Below are positions 10,787 to 22,441 of a stretch of 38,436 bases of DNA, piece after piece. The stretch comes from Xylaria sp. FL1777 (Eukaryota > Ascomycota > Sordariomycetes > Xylariales > Xylariaceae), in contig MU400807.1 of NCBI GenBank assembly GCA_022578965.1, forward strand, positions 1 to 38,436, written 5' to 3'. A program made the position numbers and the translations under genes. The notes below the pieces were generated by a model. The model was not told the origin of the DNA, ran no database searches, and saw only the letters and a program-made list of their open reading frames with translations. Position 1 is the first letter of the stretch; every line of letters begins with the position of its first letter.

Positions 10787-11818
10787 TAATATTAGTTATA
10801 ATATAATTACTTATTTAAAGCTTTAATTTATTGTTATAATAGCAAGTATTATTACTGCTTTAATTATTATAGCTAATATTTATGCTAGTTTAAAAGTTAT
10901 AACGCTTAGTATTTAAGCTATTTTTTAAGTTAAAGCAACTAGTTTGCTTTATAACGTTAGCATTAGCATTAGTTTTTTTTTACTACTACTGCTTAATTTT
11001 TTTTTTTTACTACTGCTTTTTTTTTAATAAAAGTAGCTAATAAAAGTGCTAAGGTTTATTATTTTAATATATTATTAATTTTAAAGGTTTTTAAAATCTT
11101 TAAACTTAATTTTTAACTTTTTGTTTTTAATAATATAACCTAGATTTAGTTTTATTAGTTATTAAGTAAAGTTTATTTATGTAATGCTATTTAGCATTTT
11201 TGTTTTTTAAATATTTTTTTAGTATACTTTTAAAAGTTTATTTTATAAATTGTTTGTTATTTAACTTTTTATATTAATATTTATTTTTATATATTAAGTT
11301 TTATTAATTAAAAAGCTATTAAAATATAATAAACTTGTTATATACTAATATAACAAATTTGCTTTTAAAGTTTTAATTTGCAAATAATAATAAAATCTTT
11401 AATAGTAGTTTATTAAAAAAGTTTTTAAAGTACTTTTACTACTATGCATTAATAAAAATCTTAAAAGATTAAAAGTAATAAATATATTAATACTTAGTAG
11501 TTATAAAAAATTAATAGCTAAAAAACTAGAACTAAGTAAATAACTAAATATAAAAAATATATAATTATATAAATAAAGAAAAAATAAAAAAAGTAGTAAC
11601 TTTTCTTAAATTACTGCAAGTTTAATAAACATTAAATTACTATAAGCTTAGTAAGCCTTACATTACTGTAAGCCTAGTAAGCCTTAGATTATTGTAAGCT
11701 TAGTAAGCTAAATAAGTTATTACGTAACTTTAGCTCTAGCTAGCAAAAAAAAAGGTGCAAAGTATATATAAAAGCATTAAGCCGCTTTAAAGGCCACTTT
11801 AGTGCTAATTTTATAACA
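10787..11818 (-). repeat. Gypsy 5' LTR and leader, left copy
   Basis: Reverse-complement similarity to 36299-37330 is continuous. Read on the minus strand it starts TGTTA at 11818, followed by a comparatively G+C-rich stretch with GTGGCCTTTAAAGCGGC and a 4 x 26-bp tandem block. The inner LTR boundary and primer-binding site are not recognisable, and the 3' LTR is not in the window, so LTR length is unknown. In the 26-bp block 12 of 104 positions differ from the right copy, 11 of them transitions. Confidence 0.75.
11605..11708 (-). repeat. Four tandem 26-bp units in the Gypsy LTR, left copy
   Basis: Units occupy 11605-11630, 11631-11656, 11657-11682 and 11683-11708. Each has the form TTAAATTACTGTAAGCTTAG plus TAAGC. 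The same four-unit array, inverted, lies at 36409-36512, so the array predates the separation of the two copies. Repeats of this size in the LTR may be promoter elements, but nothing shows this directly. Confidence 0.85.
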
Positions 11819-14479
11819 ATAACATTAATTATATTAGCTTATATAATTAATAAAAAGTTATAGTAATTTATTAACTTTTATTAAAGTAATATGCTTAGTT
11901 TTTAATAATATAATAAAGCTTTTTTGCTTTTGTTTTAGTAAACATTTTAAAGTTTAATGCTAATAAAGTATTAATTAAACAATTTTAAGTTTTAGTTAGC
12001 TTATTAACTTATTTGTTTTAATTATATGCTTATATTAGCTTATAAAAAAGTAAACTACTTAAGCAAAGTTTTAGTTTAGTTTAAAAACACTTTATAGTTA
12101 GTTTTAAATCGTTTTTTTTTCTAAGGTTAATAACTTTTATAATATTAATTAATAAGCATTTTTATAGTTTTAATTTATATTACTATATATATATAAAATC
12201 TTGTTTTTATTGTAATAGAATTTCTAATTAGCTTTTTTAAATATAATTTAAAGCTTTTTTATTTACTTTAGCTAATATTAATAAGTAAATTTTATACTAA
12301 AGAAATTATAGTTAAACTTTAATAATTAGTTAAAATTAGCATTTTTAAATAAGTAGTATTAATAGTAATATAAGCAATTTTAACGTAATTAATATTTAAG
12401 TTTTTTTTAATTATGCTTTTTATTAAAACTAAAAAATAAAAAATTATTATTATTACTAAAGTTCCTATGTTTTTGTTTTGAATTTAAGTTGGAGAATTGT
12501 TTTTTAAAATCTAAAAAGTTCTTTTATTTTTTTAAAAATATTATTTTTTAGTTCTTTTGTTTACTTAAGTATAAAATAGAAATAATATAAGCTATTTTTG
12601 ATTTTAAAGCAATTTGTTTGCTTTTATTTTTTTGCTGCACAACTTACTGCTTTAGCTTTTTAATTTTAGCTAAAAGCTATGCAATTTATATTTACAACAA
12701 TTAAGTATTAATACTTAAAGCATCAAATAATTATTGTTTGCTTAAATCTAGTTTTAAAAATAATTTATGCTAAGTTTATTTTTAGTTCATTATTAAAGTT
12801 TGTTTTAAAAAAAAGCTATTAAAAATAGCATTAGCTCGTATAATTAATTAGTATTTAATTATTTTATAGTATAACAAAATATTATAAATAACCTTATTTT
12901 AAAAAGCTTTAAAATTATTACAAAAAGTATAAAGCATTAAAAGTTAAATATAATAGTTAATATATTTTTAGTTTTATAATAAGTATTTAACAAAACTAAA
13001 GCTTAAAAAAGGAAAAAAACTCCTATAAAATAAGTATAAAAAAGATATCTTATATATACATATAACATATAATATATACTAAAGTACTTAAGTAGCTTAA
13101 TTATAACATTAAACTTTAAAAAGTTTTTAATTTTAGCTTTAATTATATTTTTATTTTTTAATATAACATATTTTAATAATAATAGCTTAAAATAATTATA
13201 AAAGTATATTTTAGTTATTTTTTAGGCATTTTTTAATATATTAAATATTAAAACATTAATTTTAGCTAGCTAAAATGCTTTTAAAACGTTTTTTTTTAAA
13301 AGCTTAATTTTTAAAGCTATATTTAAACCTTTAAATAAATGCTTTTTTAGCTGTTTTTTTAATAACTTAAAAACCTTTATATTTAATGCTTAAATAATAT
13401 AACTATAATAAAGCTTATAAAAAACAAGCTATATTTTATTTAATAAACAAATTACTAAAAAAATATTGCTTATATAAAAATTATAGCTATTATAAACTAA
13501 TACTATTTATTTATTATTATATTAAGCTTAAATAACTAAAATAAAAAAGTTTTTAAGTTAATTTATTGCTATTTTATTATTAATTTATTTTTTAAGCAAA
13601 GCTTTAAACTTTGAGTTATTTTATAAACTAATATTTTAGCAAAAAAACTATTATATTTATATTTTAAAGCTTTTAAAAATAATTAACAGCAAAAAAGCTA
13701 TTTTATTACTGCTAATATATTTTATTATTATTATTTATTTGCTTTATTTAATGTTTTTTTTAAGTGCTAAATAGCTTTTTTTTTATAAATAATTTAATAA
13801 TTGCTATTAATGCTTTAATTAGTTTTTATTTTATTAATATTATATTAATAGTTTAATAAAAAATTAATTACTTTTAAAAAGTTAAATTAATTAAAAAAAA
13901 TATATATATTAATAACTATAGCTTTATTAACTTTTAAATAACTAATTAGCTAAAATTTAATAGTTTTAACTTTTAAGTTTTTTTTAAAAAAATATTAATG
14001 CTATACTTTTTTAACTTTTGTTTGCTTTTTATAAATGTTTAATATATAATTAACTATTTGCTAAAACTTAACAAATAAAAATATATAGTTTAATTTAGCT
14101 TAGCTAATAGTTTAATAAGCTAATTAAGCTTTTAAATATAAAAATAAAGCTTAAAAGCTTTAATTTACTTTTCTTTTTGTTAGTTAGCTATTAAAGCAGC
14201 ATTATAAGCTAGTTTATAAAACTGCTTACTTTTTAGCTATAGCTTAAACTAATATTTTAAGCTTAATAACATAAACTGCTTAAAACATACATTTTACTTC
14301 ATTTAAAAAAATTTAAGCATACGCTACAACCTTTACAAGTTTTAAGGCAAGTATGCAAAAAAGGCCGAAGGTTTTCTGCTAGTTAAGTATATTTATAGTT
14401 TATAAAGGCTACAATATGCAATAAAAAAAGCAAACCATATTATTTTATTTTAAACACTTAATGTTTGTAGTAAAATAAA
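11819..14479. other. Unidentified AT-rich sequence between Gypsy LTR and 297-bp repeat
   Basis: No readable reading frame was found. It contains copy 2 of the 188-bp repeat (12922-13108). A small less-degraded patch at 14310-14390 holds GGCCGAAGG and an inverted GCATAC/GTATGC pair. The rest is TA-rich sequence with the same depleted TpC and GpA as the neighbouring transposons, so it is probably older, unrecognisable repeat DNA. Confidence 0.5.
12922..13108 (+). repeat. Dispersed ~188-bp repeat, copy 2
   Basis: This is the inverted homologue of 358-545, matching almost base for base apart from C/T and G/A changes. Similarity falls away on both sides, so it is a discrete unit and not part of a longer shared segment. 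It contains AAAGGAAAAAAACTCCTATAA-type purine-rich sequence followed by a TATA-like tract. Confidence 0.6.
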
Positions 14480-14776
14480 GCAGTATAATTGCGCAAGATT
14501 TACTACAACACTTTAATTGTAAAAAAATAAGTTATAACTTACGTATTTAAGCAATTAGGCCATGTATAAATTAAAAAATAAAACGATTAATAGAAAAGCT
14601 ATTTAATAATACAAATAAAGCAACTATAGCTAATTTCTATTATGTTGTTTGTAATATTTAAGTTTATACTTCAAAATTTAGCATAATATTTATACTTTTT
14701 TTCTTATTATATAACTTAGCTTAAACTTACTTTAACTAGCTAGTTAGCTTATTTAGTTACTTTATTTTACTTTAGT
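14480..14776 (+). repeat. 297-bp dispersed repeat, copy A
   Basis: It begins GCAGTATAATTGCGC and ends near TTATTTTACTTTAG. It is a direct copy of 31911-32206 and an inverted copy of 24548-24845. The flanks are similar short tracts (AGTAAAATAAAG before, AGTAAAAATAAAAG after) that could be a target duplication. No tRNA-like promoter boxes, TG...CA ends or coding potential are visible. It could be a SINE, a solo LTR or a short non-autonomous element. Confidence 0.8.
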
Positions 14777-16029
14777 AAAAATAAAAGTTTTAAACTATAA
14801 AAATTAAATATATATAAAACAATACATATTTTATGCTTTAAAAATGCTATGCATTTTGTTTTGTTAAAATAAGTAAGCTAATTAATTAAAAGTTTAAAAG
14901 TATATATTAATAAAGTTAAACAAAGTTTGCTTTACTTTTAAAAGGTTTATTAGTAAATTAAATAATAAGTACTTAAAGTTAAAGCTAATTTAGCTTTTTT
15001 TTAATGTTGTAATATTTGCTAACATATTTTTTTATTTTAATATGTTTTCTATAATCTGCAACTATTTTATATTTTTCTTTTATTTTATTTTATATTTAGA
15101 CTTAAACTTTTTTTTAACTTTAAACATAGCATTTATATAAGCTATTTTTATAAAAGTTATTACTTTTTGCTTAAACTACTGCAATAATATTTCTGTTAAG
15201 CATTTATAGCTATATAATAAAAACAAGTATTAATATTAAGTATATTTAGCAGTATTAAATAAAAACAAAAAATAATATATAGCGTTAAGCATATTAAACT
15301 TTTATACTAATATACTTTTATAGTAAAAAGTTGCATATTTAAAATTACTACTTTTTGCTTTAAAAAATGCTAGCATAATCTTTAGTAGCTTGCTAAACTG
15401 TTTTATTTTAAAAAAGAATTTGTTATTAAAGTTATTTACCTAAAAAGTAATAAGCTTACTACTTGCAAAAGCTTTATTATGCTTAGCATTATAAAAACCC
15501 GATTTATTTTTGCTAAACATTATAATTATAAGTTATAAATATAATATAATATAAAATATAGCTGTTAATAAAATAATCGTAGTAATAGTTTATTTTAGTA
15601 AAGCAATTAGCTTTATAATTAAAAAAAAAATATGCTATTTGCATAAAATAAATAAAATACGCACTTGTAAGCTTAGTAATAATAAAAAGTTAATTAAGTT
15701 AAATAAAGCTAAAAAAGTAAGCATTTAAAAAAAAAATAAAATTTATAAAAAGTGCAACAAGTTTATAAACTGCAGCTAAAATTACAGTATGCTAAATATA
15801 TAAGTAAGTTTATAAGTTTTATAATTATTTATAATTACTAAAGTAAAAAGCAAATATATAAATATAAGTACTAAAATAAATAAATTATACTTATGTACTT
15901 TTTTTTAGTAATACTAAAGCAATACTTATTATAATTAAAAGTTAAGTTTTTTTTTAAGTATATAAACTTTAAACTTATTAGTACGTACTTTTTATTAGCA
16001 AAGCTTATTAAATTTATTTTTAACTTAAC
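14777..16029. other. Unidentified AT-rich sequence
   Basis: I see no coding frame and no repeat homology to the rest of the window. Composition is mixed A- and T-rich. The stretch ends where the 102-bp tandem array begins. Confidence 0.4.
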
Positions 16030-16583
16030 TAAACTAGATTTTTATTCTTTTTAACTTGCATTATTTAATAATATATTAAACAAAAAGTATACTGTATAAC
16101 AATCTTAAAGTTTGTAATTTAACAAAGCTACTTATTATAAATACTACATCTTTTTATAAACTAAATTTTTATTCTTTTTTTAAGAACAGTAGCATAAAAC
16201 AATTCTAGTGTTTATAACTTAATAAAGCTACACTTACTACAAGTATTATACTTCTTTATAGTTTAAATCTTTATTTCTTTCTTAAAAATAGTAGCATAAA
16301 ATAATTCTAGTGTTTATAACTTAATAAAGCTATACTTATTATAATTACTACGCTTTTTTATAAACTAAATTTTTATTTTTTTTTTAAAAATAATAGCATA
16401 AAACAATTTTAATGTTTATAACTTAATAAAGCTATACTTTTTATAAGTATTATACTTTTTTATAGTCTAGATTTTTATTTTTTTTATTTTATGCAATCTA
16501 ATTATATATTAAAAATAGTAGCATAAAATAATACTAGTGTTTATAACTTAATAAAGCTATACTTTTTATAAGCACTATACTAT
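16030..16583. repeat. Tandem array of ~102-bp units
   Basis: The phrase TTTATAACTTAATAAAGCTA recurs with unit starts at about 16108 (diverged), 16208, 16310, 16412 and 16537, i.e. steps of 100, 102, 102 and 125. Each unit runs through AAATTTTTATTCTTTTTTTAA and AGTAGCATAAAATAATT. The first (partial, from about 16030) and the last-but-one unit carry an extra ~23 bp with TGCA and a TTAATATATTAAA-like segment, which the central units lack. Differences between units are mainly C/T and G/A. It is a minisatellite-like array with no coding potential. Confidence 0.85.
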
Positions 16584-19500
16584 TTTAACAAGTTATAATA
16601 GCTTTAGCTTATTATATTACTTAAAAACTAAAATCTATATATTAATATTTAAAAGCTTTAACTTTTTTATAGTTTTGCTTTTTTTTTTTTTACTTTAACA
16701 AAAACGAATATTTAACTTTTTATTTTTAAACTTAAGCTATAGCAAACTTTCTTTAGCGCTTTTTATGTAACTATACTTAGTATATAATCTTAAAACTAAA
16801 TATAAATCCTAATAAAAAAACAAAACTATTATATAATAAGTTTAATAAGTTTTGCTTTACTAAAACGCAAATATATAAAAGTTTTTAATCTATAACTAAA
16901 AATACTTAAACTTATATAAAGAATAAAGAACTTCTTTTTATAAACGCTAATTAGCAATTAAGCAAAAGATTTAGTAACTAGGTTTTAAAAAGATTTAAGC
17001 TACATTAACTTTTATGTTATGTTATAATTTTAGTTTTTTTAAGTAAATTTTAGTTTGCTATTATTTATAACTATATTTTTTTTTTTGCTATAATATTTAA
17101 TTTAAAGCCACTTAGTATAAAACAACGTACTTAAGCTTTTAAAGCTAATTTTATTACTTTTTTATAGCAAAGTTATATTTTTATATTTAAATACTATACA
17201 TTTAAGTAAACTAGAAATTATAAACAAACCTAATACAAAAAGTAAGCTAATAATTAGCATATTTTAAAATTTATTTAAGCTTATATATAAAAAAGTTATT
17301 ATAATTAAACAGCTTTAAAATATTACCTTTTTTATTTTATATACTAAGATTAATTCTAAGAATATTTAATGTTATACTACTAAGCTTAGCAAAATATTAT
17401 TAAGCTAATTTTATAGCTAAAACTAAATAAGTTTAAGTTAAATTAGTACGCTAAAAAAAATATAAATATATTTAAAGAAAAACAAAAGCAATACAAAGAA
17501 AAAATCTATACACTTAATAAATTAGTGCAATATAATTTATTAGTTCTAAAAAAATATAAAAGTAAAGTTATTAAACTTATTAATTATATAAAAAAAAAAT
17601 ATATTTATAAACATTATAAGCTTTAAAAATCTTACTACTGTTTATAAAACTTTAGCTTTTATTAACTTTAATTTTACTACTGTTTATAGTTATTTAAAAA
17701 ATATAGTTTTTACTTAATAAAGTTATTAATACTAAAAAAAGATTTATAGTCTTTTATTTTTTTTAAAAAATAACATATAAAAACTAAATATTTACAACTT
17801 AATAAATAACTTAAAAATATTACTAAAAAGGCTTTTATTAAAACGTTTATATTATAATTGCTAGTTATTTTAATTGCTAAAAATCTATAAATAGCAAAAA
17901 AACTAAAAAACACTGTTTTAACTATTTTTTAAACCTTTTGGTTTTATAAGTTATAAATATGCAAACTATGCTATTAAACAACAAATTTAAAGCTATTATA
18001 AAAGCAAAAAATAAAATAACAACTTATTTAAAAGCTAAACCTTTAAAACACATAAATTCTTTAGTAATACTTAAGTTTATTAAAAAAAAAATTATGTTTT
18101 AATACAAAGTTTTTATTAAAATTAAGTGTAATAATAGCTTTAAGTTTAAAAAAAAAATAAAAAACACAGTAAACACTTTAAAATACAAAATAAATTATAG
18201 CTTTACTTATTATTTTTAAGCTTAAAGCTTTGTTAAAAAAAGCTATAAACTAATAAAAAAAAGCTTTATATAAATAATAAATAAAACTAAAAAAAATTAG
18301 CTAAATTACTTAAACTTAGTAATATAAGCAAATTATACTTTTATATGCTATTATAACTGTAGCTTATATAAGCTAATATATAAAAAAATGCTAATTCTAC
18401 TAGTAGAAAATATAATACTAACGTAAAAAATAATTAAATAGCAAAATAATGCTTTTTATAAAGATTTTATTAAAGCTAAAGTTAAGCAGCTAAAATACTG
18501 CAACTAAAATATTATAAAAGTTAAAGCAATTATAACTAAAAAAAAAAAATTAGCTGCAAAAACTAAATCTTAAAAAAACGCTTATAAAATTAAATAACTA
18601 CTTAAAAAAAGCTTGCTTGTTTTTCTTTATAATACTATGCTTTTAATAAATAAATCTAACAACAAAAAACTGCTATACTAATAAATTAGCTTTTATTAAG
18701 TTAAAAAAAAGGTTAATTATAAATAATATTAACTAGTAAAATTATTAAAAGAAAAATTAAAAAAGTTGTTTTTTGCTAAAAAGTTAAAACAATTTATATA
18801 AAATAACTAAAAGTATTAAAAGCTAAAAAATCTTAATTTTAATATATAAACTATTAGCGCAGCAGCTATTTATTAAAGAGCTAATTAAAATAATAAAGCT
18901 TTTAACAATTAAAGCTATAGCAATTAAGCTATAAAAAGCAAAAAAAATATAACAAGTTATATAAGCTTTTTAAGTTTAAAAAGCTGCAGCATAGCTTTTA
19001 GTGCTTTAAACATTTTAAGCGCTAAAAAATATAATAGCTTACTTTATTTTTTTTAGTTATTATATTATAAAGCACCTTAAGAAATAATAACTAATAAAAG
19101 CTAAAGCAACAAATTTTCTTTTTTTTACTTTTTGTTTTTTTATTAATTGTTTTGTTTTTTATTTTTACTAATTACATAAGTTTATATAATTAAGTTATAA
19201 TACATAAAACTATTTTACTTTGCTTAAAACTAAACGTATTTTTTACAGCTTTTTTTTTATTAGTTTTATATTTGTTAGTTTTATAGCAACTTGTTTATTA
19301 GTACTTTTTTTACTATTACACTAAAAATATAAGTTTTTATTTTATTTTAATGTTTTTTAAATAGCTTAGTAGCTTAGTTCTAGTATAAATTATTATTGCT
19401 TTTTTTTAAAAATGCATAAAAACAAAAAAAACAAAAATAAAAACTGCTTATTAGTTTTAATTACTTAAGTTTATTTTGCTGCACTAACGTTTATATATAA

Positions 19501-22080
19501 GTTTTTTTACTTTTAATTACTTAATTACTTTTGTTTAAAACTAAATAGCATTTTTTGCTTTTAGTTCAAACTATTTAATACTTAACGGAAATTTTAGAAC
19601 TGCTAAAAAGCAAAAAACATTATTATTACACTTTATAAAATTATTAGTTTATACTTTATATGCTTAAACTACTAATAATAATTTAAAGCTACTATTAAGC
19701 AATAATAAACACTTAATAAAACAATAAACGCTTAAGTAAAGTTTAAAGCAAGCTTAACTAAAGCAAAATCCTGCTATAAAAAACTAAACAAAAATATTTA
19801 TTTATATAAAGCTAAAAAAATAAAAACTAAAAAAAAAACAAAAAAAAAATTTAATAATCTAATATTAATAATTCTTATTTTATATATTTTAAGCTTTTCG
19901 TTATAAAAGTTCTATATATTTGCTTTTATAAGTATTAAAACTTAACTTTTTATATAATAATTGTTTTTTTTTTATTTATTATACTTAGAAAAAAGTTTGC
20001 AAACTATACAATAAAAAAAAATAATTGCAAATTATATTAAAAAAAGCATTGCTATATAAACAGATTATTTAATTTTCTTATTTTATTTTACCTTATATAA
20101 TTTATTTAATTTATTTCTTTAATTATTTTTTGAAATATTAAAGCGTTATACTAATTTCTTAAGTAATATTAAATTATTGCTTACTAATATAACATATAAC
20201 AAGCTAAGTAATAAAATTAGCTTAAAAAAAACAATTTAATTTACGTTTTAATTTAGTTCTTTTTTTAGTTAAACAAATAAAAAAATCTTTAAATAAAGTT
20301 ATTTAATTTTTAAAGTTTTTAAGCGTAAAATCCTTTTTAATTACTGCAGTTATTATGCTAGCTTTAAAATATTTAGCTATATTACTTTAAAACTTGTAAA
20401 ATAAACAGTTATATAACTAAATAATAAATGTGCAATTAGCATATATATTAAACTTTTATTTTAAAATAGTGCAGCAAAAGAAAAAAAAGTAAAGTTTTAT
20501 ATATTTTTTGCTTTTAGCCGTTATTAATATTTGCTTGCAATGCTTATAAAGTATAGCATTTTAAATTTTAAATAATTATATAAACATAGCTATAAACTAA
20601 TAAAAATTACAAAAAATCCAGTATATATATTTGCTTTAAAAACTACTTTTAGTTGCTTTTATATATAGTAAGCAAGCTTTTAAATATTGCTGCTTTTTTA
20701 TTTAAATAAAGCTAGCTTAAATATATTAATTTATATAATATTTAAAAAAAAAATTATAATTAACTTTTTATTAAACATATTTACTGCTAGCATTACTACT
20801 AAGAATTTTGATTTTTAAATAGCTTAATGCCTAGTTATATAAAAAAAAAAAAAGTTAACTAAATAAAAAAAACAAGATCTAAAAAAAAAAAAAGCATATA
20901 TATTTTACTATTTATTAGTAAACTTAACTTTTTAAATATTATAAGTAAAACTATTTGTTAGCTAAGCAGTATTAATTTTTTAAATATTAATAAATTGCTA
21001 CAATGTTTTTTAATTATTTAAAACCTTATTAATAACATAAGAATTTTTTTTTGCGTGCTTAGTTAAGCAAAAATTAATTATGCTACTTAAAACTAAAGAA
21101 TTTATAATAAAAGCATAAACTAAGTAATTTAAAGACTTAAACGCTAAAATAAAAAATTGCAAAAAAAACCAAAGCTTTAAAACTACACAAAAAAAAACAA
21201 ATTAAAAAAAAAAACAAGCTTTTTTTTTACATTTAGTAAAGCTTAAATTACTTACTTTGCTATTAGTTATAATAGTTGTTTAAAAAAAATAAGTTATAAG
21301 TATATTAAAAAGAAATTAAAAAGCAATTATTCAATTAACTAAAATTATTTTATTTACTTATTTTTTAATTAACACTAATGCAAACATATAAAAAGTAATT
21401 ATTATAAAAGCATTTAGTAATTAATAATTTATTTTAGCAATAAAATAATTAATTAATAAATTAAAAATAGTATAATAAGTTTGTAAAAAAAAAGTACATT
21501 AATCTAAAGCTACATATTTTAGCTTTTTTTTTATTATATTTGCTTTATTAAACCTTTTACCTATATTTAACTTTATTATTTTACTTATTTAATAAATTTT
21601 AACTTTTTGCATTTTATATAAATGCTTTTAATATTTATATTTAAAAAATCTTACAATTATTAAAAAGTAATAATTTAAATTAGCAATTAAAAATATTAAA
21701 CTATATATAATAAGTAATATTAACTTTAATACTTATACTTTATACTTTTTATTTAAATATATAGCACTATTTGCTTTTATACTTCTGATTTACATTAGGT
21801 TTTTTAATTTGCTTATACTTTTTATTTAACTATAAAACACAACAAATATATATATACGCTTAAACATTAATAAAAATTGCTTTTATTATATATATATACT
21901 TTTAATTATTATATTTTTTATTTTTAAAAAAGTTATTAGTACTATAAATTAATTAAAAATAGCATTATTTCTTTTTAAAAGCACTAGTAAGCTATTACTT
22001 TATGCTAAAAAATATAAGCTTTAAGCATAACAAATAATAAAACAAAAAATAAAAAAAAAAAAAAGAAAAAACAAGTATAT
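16584..22080 (+). other. AT-rich block turning A-rich, with scraps of plus-strand coding
   Basis: No family was recognised. Two stretches read better than chance on the plus strand. One is around 17760-17930 (Q-L-N-K-*-L-K-N-I-T-K-K-A-F-I-K-T-F). The other is from an ATG at 18388 to about 18850, Lys/Asn-rich with stops only as TAA/TAG. Both fit coding DNA whose Asp, Glu and Arg codons were turned to Asn and Lys by G-to-A change. Between 19100 and 22000 the sequence is mixed and nothing stands out. Confidence 0.4.
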
Positions 22081-22081
22081 A

Positions 22082-22441
22082 TATGTAAACTTTACAACTA
22101 GCTATAAAAAGCTTTTCTTTAAAAACTAAAAGCTTTTTAAAAACAACTTTAAAAAAAAGCTAGTGTTTATTAATAGCTTAAAATATAAAAAGTATTTAGC
22201 TTATATGCTTTTTTTGTAAATTAATAAGCTAAATGCAAAAAATATTTAGTTAAAAAACATATTGCTTTTTTTAGTTAACGTTTTTTTAAAATCTGTTTTA
22301 AAGTTTTCTTTTACTAAAAAAGAAATAACCTTTATAAAGTACTTGTTTTTTGAAAACTTAAAAAAAAGCAAAAAAGTAGTACTAAAAAACCGCTTTAGCT
22401 ATTTATTTTTTAAAAATAGCAAAGCTTACTAAAACTTTTTC
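22082..22441 (+). pseudogene. Unidentified plus-strand reading frame, about 120 codons with four stops
   Basis: In one frame from Y-V-N-F-T-T-S-Y-K-K-L-F-F to Y-L-F-F-K-N-S-K-A-Y there are only four stops (TAA or TAG) in 120 codons. That is far fewer than the surroundings, where stops come every few codons. Composition is Lys, Asn, Leu and Phe, consistent with a G-to-A mutated gene. Sentence-like stretches continue to about 22740 with more stops. I do not recognise the family. It sits in the A-rich block and may belong to the same lost element as the frames near 17.8 and 18.4 kb. Confidence 0.5.

Larger units (their letters stand above)
546..11818 (-). mobile_element. Ty3/Gypsy LTR retrotransposon, left copy, carrying two nested transposons
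   Basis: Reading the minus strand from 11818, the element begins TGTTA (LTR start), then has 26-bp tandem repeats, a leader, a gag core (5341-4841) and a reverse transcriptase (about 2640-2593 and 727-546). Without the Fot1-like (728-2590) and LINE (5631-10780) insertions, the remaining length fits the first half of a Gypsy element. From 4525 to 11818 it matches the reverse complement of 36299-38436, with position sums near 42961 in the gag part. The 3' half (RNase H, integrase, 3' LTR) is not recognised and may lie left of the window. Every reading frame is broken by TAA/TAG, so the copy is dead. Confidence 0.85.

Noticed and set aside
5000..11000. LTR pair bordering the 5631-10780 insertion
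   Set aside because: The two ends of the insert show no direct repeat beyond the short target duplication, and its reverse transcriptase is of LINE type.
16030..16583. CRISPR array
   Set aside because: Units of about 102 bp are similar along their whole length, with no short repeat alternating with unique spacers, and the setting is eukaryotic.
17710..17913. 67-codon minus-strand open frame
   Set aside because: The opposite strand gives a more protein-like translation broken only by TAA/TAG, so this is probably the shadow of an A-rich plus-strand relic.
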